NCBI RefSeq assembly: GCF_004005475.1
Contig: NZ_RZTZ01000016.1
Coordinates: 1 to 64,000 of the forward strand
Length of the DNA stretch: 64,000 bases
Origin: Niallia taxi
GTDB taxonomy: Bacteria > Bacillota > Bacilli > Bacillales > Cytobacillaceae
Direction: 5' to 3'
Position 1 is the first letter of the stretch; each line of letters begins with the position of its first letter. This document shows positions 9,373 to 18,654 of the stretch, in pieces. The translations under genes and the position numbers were made by a program. Under the pieces are notes generated by a model. That model was given only the letters and a program-made list of their open reading frames with translations, was not told the origin of the DNA and did no database searches.

Positions 9373-9546
9373 TTATGAGTTTTTAGATTTGTTTTGCTCT
9401 GCTTTAGCGTTACGTTGTTTTACTTCTTGTACATCAGTTTCGCTAGCGAATTCTGTTCCATATTGACCAGAAGTTGCTGAAGCGTTTTGTTGTTTCACTT
9501 CTTGGATGTTAGTTCCTGATTGTGTGCTACCTGCTTTTTTAGCCAT
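9373..9546 (-). CDS. sspE: Gamma-type small acid-soluble spore protein
   Basis: A 57-aa Gln/Ala/Ser-rich protein serving as an amino-acid reserve in the spore core and degraded during germination. It carries two related segments, each ending in the repeat (I/V)QEVK(Q/R)QNA, with TEFASETD between them; this last resembles the GPR protease site of gamma SASPs. The start MAKKAGSTQSG follows GGAGGTGATATTA; five further in-frame codons upstream lie inside the ribosome site. B. subtilis SspE is longer (about 84 aa), so this copy has one fewer spacer repeat. Expression from sigma-G in the forespore is expected for the family. Confidence 0.93.
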   Translation of the reverse strand: MAKKAGSTQSGTNIQEVKQQNASATSGQYGTEFASETDVQEVKQRNAKAEQNKSKNS

Positions 9547-9680
9547 TAATATCACCTCCACGAATATTAATTTGTCCCGAATGCAGAAGTTCTATCCATA
9601 TTTTTTTATTTCCAATAAAATCCATACAAAAAAAAGCACGGGATATCCCATGCTTTCGATTATAAAAAATATCTTTACTA

Positions 9681-10466
9681 TTAATATTTGTACGACTGAC
9701 CACCATCAATCGGAATGACTGTCGCATTGATAAAGTTTGCTTGATCTGAAAGAAGGAAAGCTACTAGGTAGCCGACTTCTTCTGGTTTTCCGAAACGCTT
9801 CATCGGGTTTGGCTCAACAAATTGCTTGCCGACCTCTTCCCAATTGTCTGCATCGATTTGTTTTAATGACCCTTCAACCATTGGTGTCATGATGGCACCT
9901 GGTGCTATTGCTTTAATGCTCACCCCATATTGGCCGTATTCGATACCAGAGTTGCGAGTTAAGCCGACAACACCGTGCTTACTTGCTGCATAACCAGATT
10001 GGTTACCAACACCGCGGATCCCCCCGACCGATGCAGTGTTAACAACTGAACCGAAGCCTTGCTCTCTCATAACCTTTAATACATGCTTTAAGCCATAAAA
10101 GACACCATTCAAGTTAACACTAACAACTTTTTGAAATTCATCTAAACCGAAATCCTCTGTTAAGTCCTGCTTCCCTTCAATTCCAGCATTGTTAAAGAAG
10201 CTGTCTATTTTTCCGAATTTGGCAACTGTTTCATTCACATAGTTTTCAACTGCCTTTTCGTCTGCCACATTTGCAGTAATAAGCAGTATTTCAGCATCTG
10301 GTGCTACTTCAAGCACTTTTGCTTTTGTTTCTTCTAATGAAGCAGCATTTAAATCGACAAGCGCCAATTTTGCTCCTTCTTTCGCAATTTGCAGAGCGGA
10401 AGCCTGACCTAATCCAGATCCAGCTCCTGTGATTAAAACAACTTTGCCATCAAAACGATTATTCAT
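9681..10466 (-). CDS. Short-chain dehydrogenase/reductase
   Basis: A 261-aa classical SDR. Visible are the Rossmann motif TGAGSGLG near residue 13, NNAGIEG (structural NNAG), the catalytic serine in NTASVGG, the catalytic pair in GYAASKHG (YxxxK) and PGAIMTPMV. An Asp in LALVDLNA at the end of the second strand suggests NAD(H) rather than NADP(H). The start follows GGGGG by 8 nt. It lies 31 nt downstream of a second SDR on the same strand, probably one transcript, divergent from a TetR regulator. Substrate cannot be read from sequence. The trio interrupts an otherwise conserved Bacillus block, so it was probably inserted. Confidence 0.9.
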   Translation of the reverse strand: MNNRFDGKVVLITGAGSGLGQASALQIAKEGAKLALVDLNAASLEETKAKVLEVAPDAEILLITANVADEKAVENYVNETVAKFGKIDSFFNNAGIEGKQDLTEDFGLDEFQKVVSVNLNGVFYGLKHVLKVMREQGFGSVVNTASVGGIRGVGNQSGYAASKHGVVGLTRNSGIEYGQYGVSIKAIAPGAIMTPMVEGSLKQIDADNWEEVGKQFVEPNPMKRFGKPEEVGYLVAFLLSDQANFINATVIPIDGGQSYKY

Positions 10467-10497
10467 AATTGCTACCCCCTTTTTTTTGTGTGAAGCG

Positions 10498-11235
10498 TTA
10501 TTGCGCAGTATAACCGCCATCTACAGTCAGGCTGTTACCAGTCATATAAGAAGAATCATCAGAAGCAAGGAACAGAACTGCTTTTGCCATTTCTTCTGCT
10601 TTACCGAGACGTTTTACAGGTGTTGCAGCAGCTAGTGCTAATTTGCTTTCTTCTGGAATGATTGGTGTATCAATAAATCCAGGGCATAATGCATTAACAC
10701 GAATATTCTGTTCTGCATACTCCAATGCAAGGGAACGAGTTAAGTTTACCACTCCGCCTTTTGCTGCATTATAAGCAGCAGAGCCAGGTGAACCAACCCA
10801 TCCATACATAGAAGCAGTGTTAACAATAGCGCCTCCGCCTGCTTTTAGCATTTCACGAATAGCTTCACGAGCTACTAGGAATACACCATCCAAGTCCACA
10901 TTTACTGTTTGACGCCATTCAGCATAGTCCAATTCATGTGTAGGATGAACGCGGCCAATTCCTGCATTATTGAAGACAATATCCACTTTGCCAAACTTTT
11001 CGATTGTTTGTGTGAAGATATTAGCTACCTCTTCTTCGCTTGTAATATTTGCTTTCACAAATAGCGCATCTGCATTAAGCGCTTTCAATTCTGATTCGAA
11101 TGCCTTGCCTTTTTCTTCATTTAAGTCTACAAGAACAACCTTAGCACCTTCTGAGACGAATAAACGTGCTGTTGCTGCACCAATTCCAGATGCTCCACCT
11201 GTTATGACTGCAACCTTATCTTGTAATTTTCCCAT
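10498..11235 (-). CDS. Short-chain dehydrogenase/reductase, first gene of pair
   Basis: A 245-aa classical SDR with TGGASGIG (cofactor loop), VLVDLNEEKG (Asp favouring NAD), FNNAGIGRV, serine in NTASMYGWVG, YNAAKGG (catalytic Tyr and Lys) and PGFIDTPI. RBS AGGGGG precedes the ATG. It resembles 3-oxoacyl-ACP reductase/2,5-diketogluconate reductase-like enzymes but the substrate is unknown. It is the promoter-proximal gene of a two-SDR unit; the TetR gene reads the other way from a 184-bp spacer with inverted repeats, so repression by that regulator is likely. Confidence 0.9.
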   Translation of the reverse strand: MGKLQDKVAVITGGASGIGAATARLFVSEGAKVVLVDLNEEKGKAFESELKALNADALFVKANITSEEEVANIFTQTIEKFGKVDIVFNNAGIGRVHPTHELDYAEWRQTVNVDLDGVFLVAREAIREMLKAGGGAIVNTASMYGWVGSPGSAAYNAAKGGVVNLTRSLALEYAEQNIRVNALCPGFIDTPIIPEESKLALAAATPVKRLGKAEEMAKAVLFLASDDSSYMTGNSLTVDGGYTAQ

Positions 11236-11262
11236 TGTAAATCCCCCTTGTTAAAAATAAAC

Positions 11263-11380
11263 TTACATATTCATGTAAAAAGTACTAGACTAGTGAATAT
11301 GAAATAACAAATTAAATTTTACTCTTTTGTTCACAATTAACAATCATTAAGATATTATCATGTGACTATTAGTTAGACAC
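11263..11380. promoter_or_regulatory. Candidate TetR operators between SDR pair and tetR
   Basis: Three inverted repeats sit in the divergent spacer: 11263-11278 (TTACAT, 4 nt, ATGTAA), 11284-11294 (ACTAGACTAGT, perfect around a central base) and 11362-11380 (GTGACTA and TTAGACAC arms). The second and third share CTA/TAG half-sites. The first two lie near the SDR start and the third near tetR, as expected for a local repressor. Assignment is inference. Confidence 0.45.
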
Positions 11381-11419
11381 TTACCATAAATATGTCTATT
11401 TTCAGGGAGGTTTTTTTTC

Positions 11420-12034
11420 ATGGATCAGGAACACCCAGCAACGGCTCGGCAAAATAGAACGAGAGAGCACTTAAAGCAAGCGTTAATAGAATTGATTAAA
11501 GACAAAGGCTATCATGCCGTCACCGTTAAAAATATTGTGGATCATGCTGCTTATAACCGCAGCACCTTTTATATTCACTATCCGGATAAAATAGAATTGG
11601 CAGAGGACCTGCTTGTTTCTATGCTAAAAGGCTTAGAGGAAGCAGTTGGTATTCCATACATGCATGGCCATAAATTCTTTACAGCTAAGCTTAACACGCA
11701 TTCTTTTAATATCGTTTCTTACATATATAAAAACCGTCATTTTTTTGAGCTGATAAAGCATGAAGATACATTACCTGGCTTGCATACTAGATTTCCGCAA
11801 ACTATTTTGAAAATATATAAAGAACAATTTGTCTTCGATACAATTAATCATATTCCTGTAAACATGGATTATTTTAAGCGTTATACAGCATATGGATTTT
11901 ACGGACTTATTTTGAATTGGATTAGAGATGGCTTTAAGGAGACGCAGGAGGAATTCATTAAAGAAGTGATCGAGCTGACAAAAACGCATATATATTCGTT
12001 TGAGTTTATCGGTAACCATTCACATAAGCATTAA
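11420..12034 (+). CDS. TetR/AcrR-family transcriptional regulator
   Basis: A 204-aa regulator. Residues 10-60 form the TetR HTH: TREHLKQALIELIKDKGYHA, TVKNIVDHAAYNRSTFYIHY and PDKIELAEDLL, the recognition helix being NRSTFYIHY. The C-terminal half is helical and would bind an unknown ligand. A strong GGGAGG precedes the ATG. It is divergent from two SDR genes, and probably represses them and itself. The trio is absent from the corresponding B. subtilis position. Confidence 0.9.
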   Translation: MDQEHPATARQNRTREHLKQALIELIKDKGYHAVTVKNIVDHAAYNRSTFYIHYPDKIELAEDLLVSMLKGLEEAVGIPYMHGHKFFTAKLNTHSFNIVSYIYKNRHFFELIKHEDTLPGLHTRFPQTILKIYKEQFVFDTINHIPVNMDYFKRYTAYGFYGLILNWIRDGFKETQEEFIKEVIELTKTHIYSFEFIGNHSHKH

Positions 12035-12035
12035 A

Positions 12036-12062
12036 AAAAGGACCTGCATTCGGTCCTTTGCC
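12036..12062. terminator. Terminator between tetR and fabL
   Basis: AAAGGACC and GGTCCTTT form an 8-bp stem with a 7-nt loop between two convergent genes; A-rich and T-rich flanks make it usable from both sides. Confidence 0.8.
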
Positions 12063-12070
12063 TTTCTTTA

Positions 12071-12847
<777 letters not shown>

Positions 12848-12931
12848 TCACATTTTACCTGTTCTATGCATAGTTCGCAATCAACATCAACACAATACTT
12901 ATAGACAACTTAGTAAAGGAAGGTGCTTCTT

Positions 12932-13156
12932 ATGTATGTTGGCAGAGATATGACAGAGCTAGCAATGATAGATAAAGGTGAATGGAAAGACAGCGAGCTT
13001 GCTTATTTTCATCACTCCTTACAGCAAATGGCCCAGTACTTAAATGTAGAAGGTGTTTCCATCCATAACAAGATTATTGAGGAAATTGAGAATCGCGGCG
13101 GTTTACAACGGAATGAAGCAACATGGACTAATGGTACGGAAGTCAGCTACGACTAA
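12932..13156 (+). CDS. yfhS: YfhS-like small protein
   Basis: A 74-aa acidic protein of unknown function, located between fabL and mutY exactly like B. subtilis yfhS and of the same length. The start is ATG at 12932, since AAAGGAAGG lies 8 nt upstream; three further codons (from a GTG) lie within the ribosome site. It has no signal peptide or membrane segment. The central part (about 25-55) is helical, reading HHSLQQMAQYLNVEG. Name is by synteny and size. Confidence 0.72.
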   Translation: MYVGRDMTELAMIDKGEWKDSELAYFHHSLQQMAQYLNVEGVSIHNKIIEEIENRGGLQRNEATWTNGTEVSYD

Positions 13157-13158
13157 CT

Positions 13159-13197
13159 AAAAATGCCTGCTTCCATATATGGGAAACAGGCATTTTC
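13159..13197. terminator. Terminator between yfhS and mutY
   Basis: AAAATGCCTG pairs with CAGGCATTTT; inside, TTCC(A) and GGGAA extend the stem. Convergent genes on both sides share it. Confidence 0.85.
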
Positions 13198-14286
13198 TTA
13201 TTCTGATTCTGGAATGAATTTTAGCATTTTTTGATGAGAAACAGGGAAAGGATACGGTTCAATTTCACGGGCATTAACTTTTCTTAATGTATCTGTTTCT
13301 TCTTCTAGCTTTACGAGCTTTCCCTTATAAACGGTTATCTGCCAGATTAGATGGGAGAAAACATGCTCAATCCTTGTAATGCTTTCCTCTACTTCAATCG
13401 TCGCTCCGTACAGGCTTTGCAGTTCCTCTTTCAGCTGTTCTGCTTCACTTGTAATGGTCTGGACGATTTCTATGTTCGGAAATTCCCAAAGGTTGGCAAG
13501 CAGGCCTTTATCAGATCTTTTATGAATAAGTGTTCTTCCGTCTTCATCTGCTAAGATGATCGCTGCTATCTGTACAGTCTTTTGCTTTTTGTTTTTTGTC
13601 TTCACAGGCAATTCGCCTTGTGTGCCGTCCATGAATGCCTGACAATGCTCTCTTACTGGGCATAAAAGGCAAGACGGTGATGTTGGTGTACAAATCAGCG
13701 CGCCGAGCTCCATTAATGCTTGGTTGAAATAAGAAGGATTTTCATGGGAGATTAACATCCTGACGGCATCCTCGAATGTTTTTCGTGTTTTGGGCTTGGC
13801 GATGTCTTCCCATATGGACAGAATTCTGGAGAGCACCCTCATGACATTTCCATCTACCGCCGGCTCTGGAACGCCATACGCAATACTAAGGATGGCGCCA
13901 GCAGTGTATGGGCCAACACCACGTAATGTTGCAATCTCTGCAGGAGTATTCGGAACTACACCAGCGTATTTTTCTCGGACTTCCTTTACAGCTGTATGTA
14001 AATTCCGCGCACGCGAATAATATCCAAGCCCCTCCCATGCCTTCAACACCTTTTCCTCCTCAGCATCTGACAATGCATCAATGGTCGGAAACAATTCAAC
14101 AAATCGGTTGAAGTATGGAATTACTGTATCTACCTTTGTTTGCTGTAGCATAATTTCTGATACCCAAACTTTATATGGATCCTTGTCCTTACGCCAAGGC
14201 AGGTCACGCTGTTCTGCTATGAACCAATTAAGTAAGTCATCTCTAAATTGCTGGATATCCAATTGGTTTTTTGCTTCTTCTTTCAC
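13198..14286 (-). CDS. mutY: A/G-specific adenine glycosylase MutY
   Basis: Removes adenine mispaired with 8-oxoguanine. The 362-aa protein has the HhH-GPD catalytic domain ([23 protein letters not shown], helix-hairpin-helix [12 protein letters not shown] followed by the catalytic Asp in [10 protein letters not shown]), a 4Fe-4S loop with the exact spacing C-x6-C-x2-C-x5-C, and a C-terminal NUDIX-like 8-oxoG recognition domain. The open frame continues 60 codons upstream but GTG at 14286 is preferred: it follows GGTGGAGG and gives the family length (B. subtilis YfhQ, 369 aa). It is divergent from yfhP as in B. subtilis. Confidence 0.95.
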   Translation of the reverse strand: MKEEAKNQLDIQQFRDDLLNWFIAEQRDLPWRKDKDPYKVWVSEIMLQQTKVDTVIPYFNRFVELFPTIDALSDAEEEKVLKAWEGLGYYSRARNLHTAVKEVREKYAGVVPNTPAEIATLRGVGPYTAGAILSIAYGVPEPAVDGNVMRVLSRILSIWEDIAKPKTRKTFEDAVRMLISHENPSYFNQALMELGALICTPTSPSCLLCPVREHCQAFMDGTQGELPVKTKNKKQKTVQIAAIILADEDGRTLIHKRSDKGLLANLWEFPNIEIVQTITSEAEQLKEELQSLYGATIEVEESITRIEHVFSHLIWQITVYKGKLVKLEEETDTLRKVNAREIEPYPFPVSHQKMLKFIPESE

Positions 14287-14566
14287 TTTTACCCTCCACC
14301 ATGTTAATATTTTTTGAAATGGGGAATAACATAAAATGTGTTCTTCTCTTTCACTTTGGGCTTTCATCAAAACAATCTCAATGATAAGGTATAGATATCG
14401 TCTTTCTTTCACAAAGTAAACAGAGATTATTTTTTTACTTAAATTCCAATCAATGTCTAATATCAAAGTGTATCTTTACTCATAAAAAAAATAAAGCTAT
14501 TTTTTATAGAAATTATTAGGTAGTTAACCAATAATTGCTTATGCAAATCAAGGAGGTTTTTTATTC

Positions 14567-15547
14567 TTGGATACTGGGACACATGTAGTGATGGGATTAG
14601 CGCTAGGAGGCTTGGCTACTCTTGATCCAGCAGTTGCAGGAAGCCATGCAACAACTATTAGTGTAATGATTGCAACATTAGCCGGTTCTCAAGCTCCTGA
14701 TGTCGATACCGTCTTAAAACTAAGAAATAACGCTGTATATATCCGAAATCACAGGGGCATCACACACTCCATTCCAGCTGTAGTCTTATGGCCACTATTG
14801 ATTGTTGCTGTTTTATATCCGTTTTTCCCTGATGCAAACTTACTGCATTTATGGATGTGGACATTTATTGCCGTATTCCTCCATGTTTTTGTAGACATAT
14901 TTAACGCATATGGAACACAGGCATTAAGGCCCTTTTCCTCTAAATGGGTAGCACTTGGCTTCATCAATACATTCGACCCGATTATTTTCAGCTTGCACGT
15001 TGTCGGCCTGTTCGTTTGGGCATTCGGAGCACCGCCAGGATATACTTTCCTTGTGCTGTATATTGTATTGGTTATTTATTATGTACTCCGCTATATTGCT
15101 CAAAGAAGGGTGAAGCATAAGGTAAGAGAAATCATTCCAGATGCGAATACGATTATTTTATCCCCAACAATGAGGTTCAGCCATTGGCGTGTTGCAGTTA
15201 TGACAGATGAATACTTCTATGTTGGTAGAGCACATAACTACAAAATCGAAATTTATGATCAGTTTAAGCGAATCGATATCCCGGCAACACCAGTTTTGGA
15301 AGCAGCCAAAACGGACAGTAACCTGTCTGCTTTTCTTTCCTTCTCTCCCGTATATCGCTGGGAAGTAACAGAGCTTGAGGATCAGTACCAGGTTCGGTTT
15401 ATCGATTTACGGTACCGCAGTAACGGTCATTATCCATTTGTCGCTGTTGTCCATCTTGATAAAGACTTAAATATCATGTCTTCCTATACTGGCTGGATAT
15501 TCAGTGAAGAAAAGCTTCAGAAAAAATTAGATATATTGACGAACTAA
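14567..15547 (+). CDS. yfhP: Membrane-bound metal-dependent hydrolase family protein YfhP
   Basis: A 326-aa protein of the YdjM/DUF457 family. The N-terminal part shows the family histidine/aspartate pattern: MDTGTHVVMG, SQAPDVDTVLKL and RNHRGITHSIPAV, followed by four to five membrane helices up to about residue 190. The C-terminal 130 residues are soluble. It starts with TTG, supported by a perfect AAGGAGG 10 nt upstream. In B. subtilis yfhP lies next to mutY, as here. The hydrolase activity is inferred for the family and no substrate is known. Confidence 0.88.
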   Translation: MDTGTHVVMGLALGGLATLDPAVAGSHATTISVMIATLAGSQAPDVDTVLKLRNNAVYIRNHRGITHSIPAVVLWPLLIVAVLYPFFPDANLLHLWMWTFIAVFLHVFVDIFNAYGTQALRPFSSKWVALGFINTFDPIIFSLHVVGLFVWAFGAPPGYTFLVLYIVLVIYYVLRYIAQRRVKHKVREIIPDANTIILSPTMRFSHWRVAVMTDEYFYVGRAHNYKIEIYDQFKRIDIPATPVLEAAKTDSNLSAFLSFSPVYRWEVTELEDQYQVRFIDLRYRSNGHYPFVAVVHLDKDLNIMSSYTGWIFSEEKLQKKLDILTN

Positions 15548-15577
15548 AAAAATCCAGCTTTTGCTGGATTTTTTTTC
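15545..15577. terminator. Terminator between yfhP and yfhJ
   Basis: AAATCCAGC and GCTGGATTT form a 9-bp stem with a 4-nt loop, followed by a T run. It overlaps the yfhP stop and lies at the end of convergent yfhJ. Confidence 0.9.
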
Positions 15578-15845
15578 AATGAAAGCTTCGTTTATTTTCA
15601 GTAAGAAAATCTTTATATTTTGGATTTTCCGCAACAAATTCATGAAGCTTTGGTCCATAATTTTCAATCCACTGGCTGACAACCTTCTCTGTCATTTCCG
15701 CTCCTTTATATTGTCTGCCTGCTTTCGCATACGTTGTTTCGAAATCTTCCCATAATAGCTCTATCCAAGTCTGTGCCTGAATAACATTGATACTTTCGTT
15801 AATCTCCAGCAGTCTGTCCACAAGCCTTTTTTGATAATCATACAT
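15576..15845 (-). CDS. yfhJ: YfhJ (WVELL-family) small protein
   Basis: An 89-aa soluble protein with the segment QTWIELLWEDFETTYAKAGR near the middle, which resembles the WVELL motif naming the YfhJ family. Length and position beside sspK agree with B. subtilis yfhJ. The function is unknown; proximity to a spore protein gene gives only a weak hint of a sporulation link. The gene is convergent with yfhP and divergent from sspK. Confidence 0.82.
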   Translation of the reverse strand: MYDYQKRLVDRLLEINESINVIQAQTWIELLWEDFETTYAKAGRQYKGAEMTEKVVSQWIENYGPKLHEFVAENPKYKDFLTENKRSFH

Positions 15846-15972
15846 TGAATTGACCTTCTTTCATTTAAATAACGCTAATAGTTTGTTTACCTGATACAAA
15901 TACTAAAATGTGTGACAAAGAAATGCAGTGCATATCTGTCATACATGAACATACAAAGGAGGAATTTGCCCC

Positions 15973-16125
15973 ATGGTTAAAGGCGTAGATAATATAAATG
16001 ATAATAAATTTGAAGGTGAGCCAAGAGCAAAACCCGAGTATGCATCTAAAAGAGCAGATGGCACAATTAATACACATCCACAGGAAAGAATGAATGCTTC
16101 CTCACATAGACAAAAAAAACAGTAA
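15973..16125 (+). CDS. sspK: Small acid-soluble spore protein K
   Basis: A 50-aa minor SASP. Key block [20 protein letters not shown] followed by NTHPQERM is nearly identical in pattern to B. subtilis SspK. The start has AAAGGAGG 10 nt upstream. Expected to be made in the forespore from sigma-G; a forespore promoter was not located with confidence. The short reading frame is easy to miss, but its position between yfhJ and yfhH matches B. subtilis. A strong hairpin follows at once. Confidence 0.93.
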   Translation: MVKGVDNINDNKFEGEPRAKPEYASKRADGTINTHPQERMNASSHRQKKQ

Positions 16126-16132
16126 TGAAATC

Positions 16133-16172
16133 TGGCATAAGAACAGCCTGTTCTTATGCCTCTTGTTTTTTC
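16133..16172. terminator. Terminator between sspK and yfhH
   Basis: GGCATAAGAACA and TGTTCTTATGCC form a 12-bp perfect stem with a tiny loop (16136-16161), followed by TCTTGTTTTTTC. It overlaps the last codons of convergent yfhH. Confidence 0.9.
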
Positions 16173-16477
16173 AATAAAGAGATTGGAATTCCTTCTTCTG
16201 TATTTTGACCATTGTCTCGTATACCCCAAGCAAAAATGCCGTTCATATAATGAATATGGAATTTCACACCCGGATCTCCCTCTATTTCATACATTTCACC
16301 TTTAATAAATTGATTTGGATCAAGTAAATATGCTTTTGCCATATGAATTTTCCGTTCCAATACAGCGAACTCATTAACCATACCGAGCTGCTCTGCTTTT
16401 TTGGCCTTATCATTTAATTGTGAAATTTCAATACGTAATTCATGTTCGGACATCATGCTGTATCTTTTAGTTTGCAT
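16154..16477 (-). CDS. yfhH: YfhH (DUF1811) protein
   Basis: A 107-aa protein: an N-terminal helical hairpin (residues 8-45, rich in charged residues) and a C-terminal SH3-like beta part reading EMYEIEGDPGVKFHIHYMNG then FAWGIRD. This is the DUF1811/YfhH architecture. GGAGGAAGTAGTAT precedes the ATG. It is downstream of recX on the same strand, as in B. subtilis. Function unknown. Confidence 0.88.
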   Translation of the reverse strand: MQTKRYSMMSEHELRIEISQLNDKAKKAEQLGMVNEFAVLERKIHMAKAYLLDPNQFIKGEMYEIEGDPGVKFHIHYMNGIFAWGIRDNGQNTEEGIPISLLKKQEA

Positions 16478-16561
16478 ATACTACTTCCTCCTTAATCCCT
16501 GCTGCTATGGCTTTATTGTAAATGACGTCTAGGCTTTGAGCAAAAAAAATGTACTAAAGAA

Positions 16562-17368
16562 TCAGTCCTCCATATCAAGCTCATCAAGATACCTTTCAAT
16601 CAATTCAATGGAAAAGCCTTTTCTGTATAAAAACTGCTTCATCTTTTGTCTGAATTCATAGCCAGAATAAGCGGCAAACTTTCGCTCTGCCTTTTGACCA
16701 TGAACACGTAATGCGCTGAGTTCATCCTCTTCATCATTTCCTTCTAATGATAGCTTTACTTCCTTTATAACTGCAGAAGGATATCCCTTCCTTGTCAAAG
16801 TCTGCTCCACCTTTTGTTTAGCCATTTTAAAGGAGTTATTTTTGTTGCTGCTTAACGCCTTTGCAGCTATTTTTTCCGCATTGGCAAGCTGTACATCAAA
16901 AGGTAGCTCCTCTAAAGCACTGCTTATCAAGTCATCTCCTAAGCCTTTTTCCCTTAATTCTCTTCTTATCAATGTAGGACCTTTATCTGATGTATTTCGC
17001 TGTGTTCTTACATAGGAAAAAGCATAATCCTCATCATCTAAAAACTTCATATCGTACAGTTTCCGGATAACCTCTGCAATAACCGTTTCTTCTTCTATTT
17101 TTGTGCGCAGATATGCTCGTACTTCTTTTTCCGTTCTTTTCACCCTTGCTAAATAATTAACCGCTGTATGATAACCCTTGCGAATTTCATCACTGTACTG
17201 TATTTCATTCAACAGAAGCTTATCAAGCTCCAGGCCTTTTCGTAGCTGATATTTAATGAGAACCGATTCATCCACACTAAATGCATATTCATCTTTACCT
17301 GCTATTTCGGAAAAGATATTGTAGCGGTCACTTAAATTCTTTTGTCTCGTTATTTTACTGATAATCAA
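16562..17368 (-). CDS. recX: RecA regulatory protein RecX
   Basis: Modulates RecA filaments. The 268-aa length is that of long Bacillus RecX (YfhG). Three-helix repeats are visible: YLARVKRTEKEVRAYL, FLDDEDYAFSYVRTQRNTSDKGPTLIRREL (in two parts) and KVEQTLTRKGYPSAVIKEV, then a fourth at FRQKMKQFLYRKGF. The start is TTG at 17368 with AAAGGAGAATG ahead of it. Upstream and divergent is yfhF; downstream is yfhH. Confidence 0.93.
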   Translation of the reverse strand: MIISKITRQKNLSDRYNIFSEIAGKDEYAFSVDESVLIKYQLRKGLELDKLLLNEIQYSDEIRKGYHTAVNYLARVKRTEKEVRAYLRTKIEEETVIAEVIRKLYDMKFLDDEDYAFSYVRTQRNTSDKGPTLIRRELREKGLGDDLISSALEELPFDVQLANAEKIAAKALSSNKNNSFKMAKQKVEQTLTRKGYPSAVIKEVKLSLEGNDEEDELSALRVHGQKAERKFAAYSGYEFRQKMKQFLYRKGFSIELIERYLDELDMED

Positions 17369-17483
17369 TTAGTCATTCTCCTTTCATCATTACCGGTAAC
17401 ATAGTTATTATTAGGGCGTTAAACTGGGAAATGTTCTTATGTGAATATTATAATGAAAATAAAATATTTTTAGGAGGAAAACA

Positions 17484-18383
17484 ATGAACTTCCTGATTGC
17501 AGGCGGAACTGGTTTAATCGGTAATGCCCTTATAAAGAGTTTAACGCAAAAAGGGCATACCATCTATTGTTTAACGAGAAGCACAAATCGGGAGAACAGC
17601 GGACAAATTTTCTATATTAACTGGGACCAAGCACTTGATAATTCCGCTATCGCCATCCCTGATCCAATCCATGCTGTCATTAATCTTGCTGGTGAATCCT
17701 TAAACAGCGGTCGCTGGACAGCCTCTCGCAAACAAAGAATAGTGGAAAGCAGACTCGCTGCAACAGACAAGCTTCTTTCCATTACTAAACAGCTTCCAGA
17801 CAGACCAAAGGTTTGGTTAAATGCAAGTGCAATTGGAGTATACGGAACGTCCTTAACAAATAACTTCACAGAGGCATCGAATCTTGGAAATGACTTTCTT
17901 GCAGATACCGTTAAACAATGGGAAGCACATGCCCAGCATGCAGAGCATCTAGGTATTAGAACCGTTTATTGCCGATTTGGCCTAGTCCTGTCTAAAGACG
18001 GCGGAGCATTCCCAACATTGCTTCTTCCATATAAATTATTTGTTGGGGGTAATTTGGGCAGCGGAAAACAATGGGCTTCTTGGATTCATATAGAGGATGT
18101 TGTTGGTGGAATGCAATTTATTATAGAAGACGATACAATTTCCGGTCCAGTCAATTTCAGTGCGCCAGCACCGGTTAAAATGCACGTTTTAGGTAAAACA
18201 ATAAGCAGGCATTTGCATCGCCCTCATTGGCTGCCAGTCCCTTCCCCTCTCCTTAAACTAGTATTAGGAGAAATGAGCATCCTTGTGGCAGAGGGCCAGC
18301 ATGTGCTTCCCACGGTTTTAACAAGGCAAGGCTATTCCTTTGCTTTTGCATCAATAGAATCTGCGATTTCAAGCTTTGACTAA
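17484..18383 (+). CDS. yfhF: NAD-dependent epimerase/dehydratase-like protein YfhF
   Basis: A 299-aa extended SDR of the TIGR01777 (SDR39U1) type. It begins with the Rossmann motif AGGTGLIGNAL, then INLAGESLNSGRWT, ASAIGVYG, RFGLVLSKDGGAF and the C-terminal DUF1731 part beginning at about 245. SDR39U1-type proteins lack a fully defined reaction. The ATG follows TAGGAGG. It is divergent from recX and followed by yfhE, as in B. subtilis. Confidence 0.9.
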   Translation: MNFLIAGGTGLIGNALIKSLTQKGHTIYCLTRSTNRENSGQIFYINWDQALDNSAIAIPDPIHAVINLAGESLNSGRWTASRKQRIVESRLAATDKLLSITKQLPDRPKVWLNASAIGVYGTSLTNNFTEASNLGNDFLADTVKQWEAHAQHAEHLGIRTVYCRFGLVLSKDGGAFPTLLLPYKLFVGGNLGSGKQWASWIHIEDVVGGMQFIIEDDTISGPVNFSAPAPVKMHVLGKTISRHLHRPHWLPVPSPLLKLVLGEMSILVAEGQHVLPTVLTRQGYSFAFASIESAISSFD

Positions 18384-18443
18384 TGTATCTTTCTAAAAAA
18401 GATGGAAACAATATCAGTAACTTAACGTGAAAGGATGGTAACA

Positions 18444-18569
18444 ATGGACAAGAAAAAAGCATTCAAAGGTAAACCAAAACTTTCTAGTATGCAAGAGGTT
18501 ACATATCAGCATGAATTCAAAATGGCAGACAGAGCTGCAAGCAGAAAATCCGGCCAAGAAAAACAGTAA
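18444..18569 (+). CDS. yfhE: YfhE-family small protein
   Basis: A 41-aa basic peptide (MDKKKAFKGKPKLSSMQEV then TYQHEFKMADRAASRKS) preceded by AAAGGATGG 7 nt before the ATG. The block QEVxYQxEFKxADRAA matches what I recall of B. subtilis YfhE, and the gene is at the same place, after yfhF. Function unknown; no membrane segment. Very short frames are uncertain in general, but synteny and motif make this one credible. Confidence 0.8.
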   Translation: MDKKKAFKGKPKLSSMQEVTYQHEFKMADRAASRKSGQEKQ

Positions 18570-18593
18570 ACAATTTGAAAATTTAATTTTTGG

Positions 18594-18654
18594 GGATAAC
18601 CTTCTGTTTTGTAAGCATTTTCATTAATTTTGCTTACAATAAGGTTATTTATCC
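18594..18654 (+). repeat. Nested hairpin after yfhE
   Basis: Outer arms ATAACCTT (18596-18603) and AAGGTTAT (18641-18648) enclose inner arms TTGTAAGC (18609-18616) and GCTTACAA (18632-18639) with a 15-nt loop. Together they make a 16-bp two-part stem. There is no T run right after it, so it is not a standard terminator; it could protect the yfhE transcript end. It runs into the first DnaA-box-like site. Confidence 0.55.

Noticed and set aside
14287..14466. Sixty-codon N-terminal extension of MutY.
   Set aside because: No ribosome site upstream; GTG at 14286 follows GGTGGAGG and gives the normal family length.
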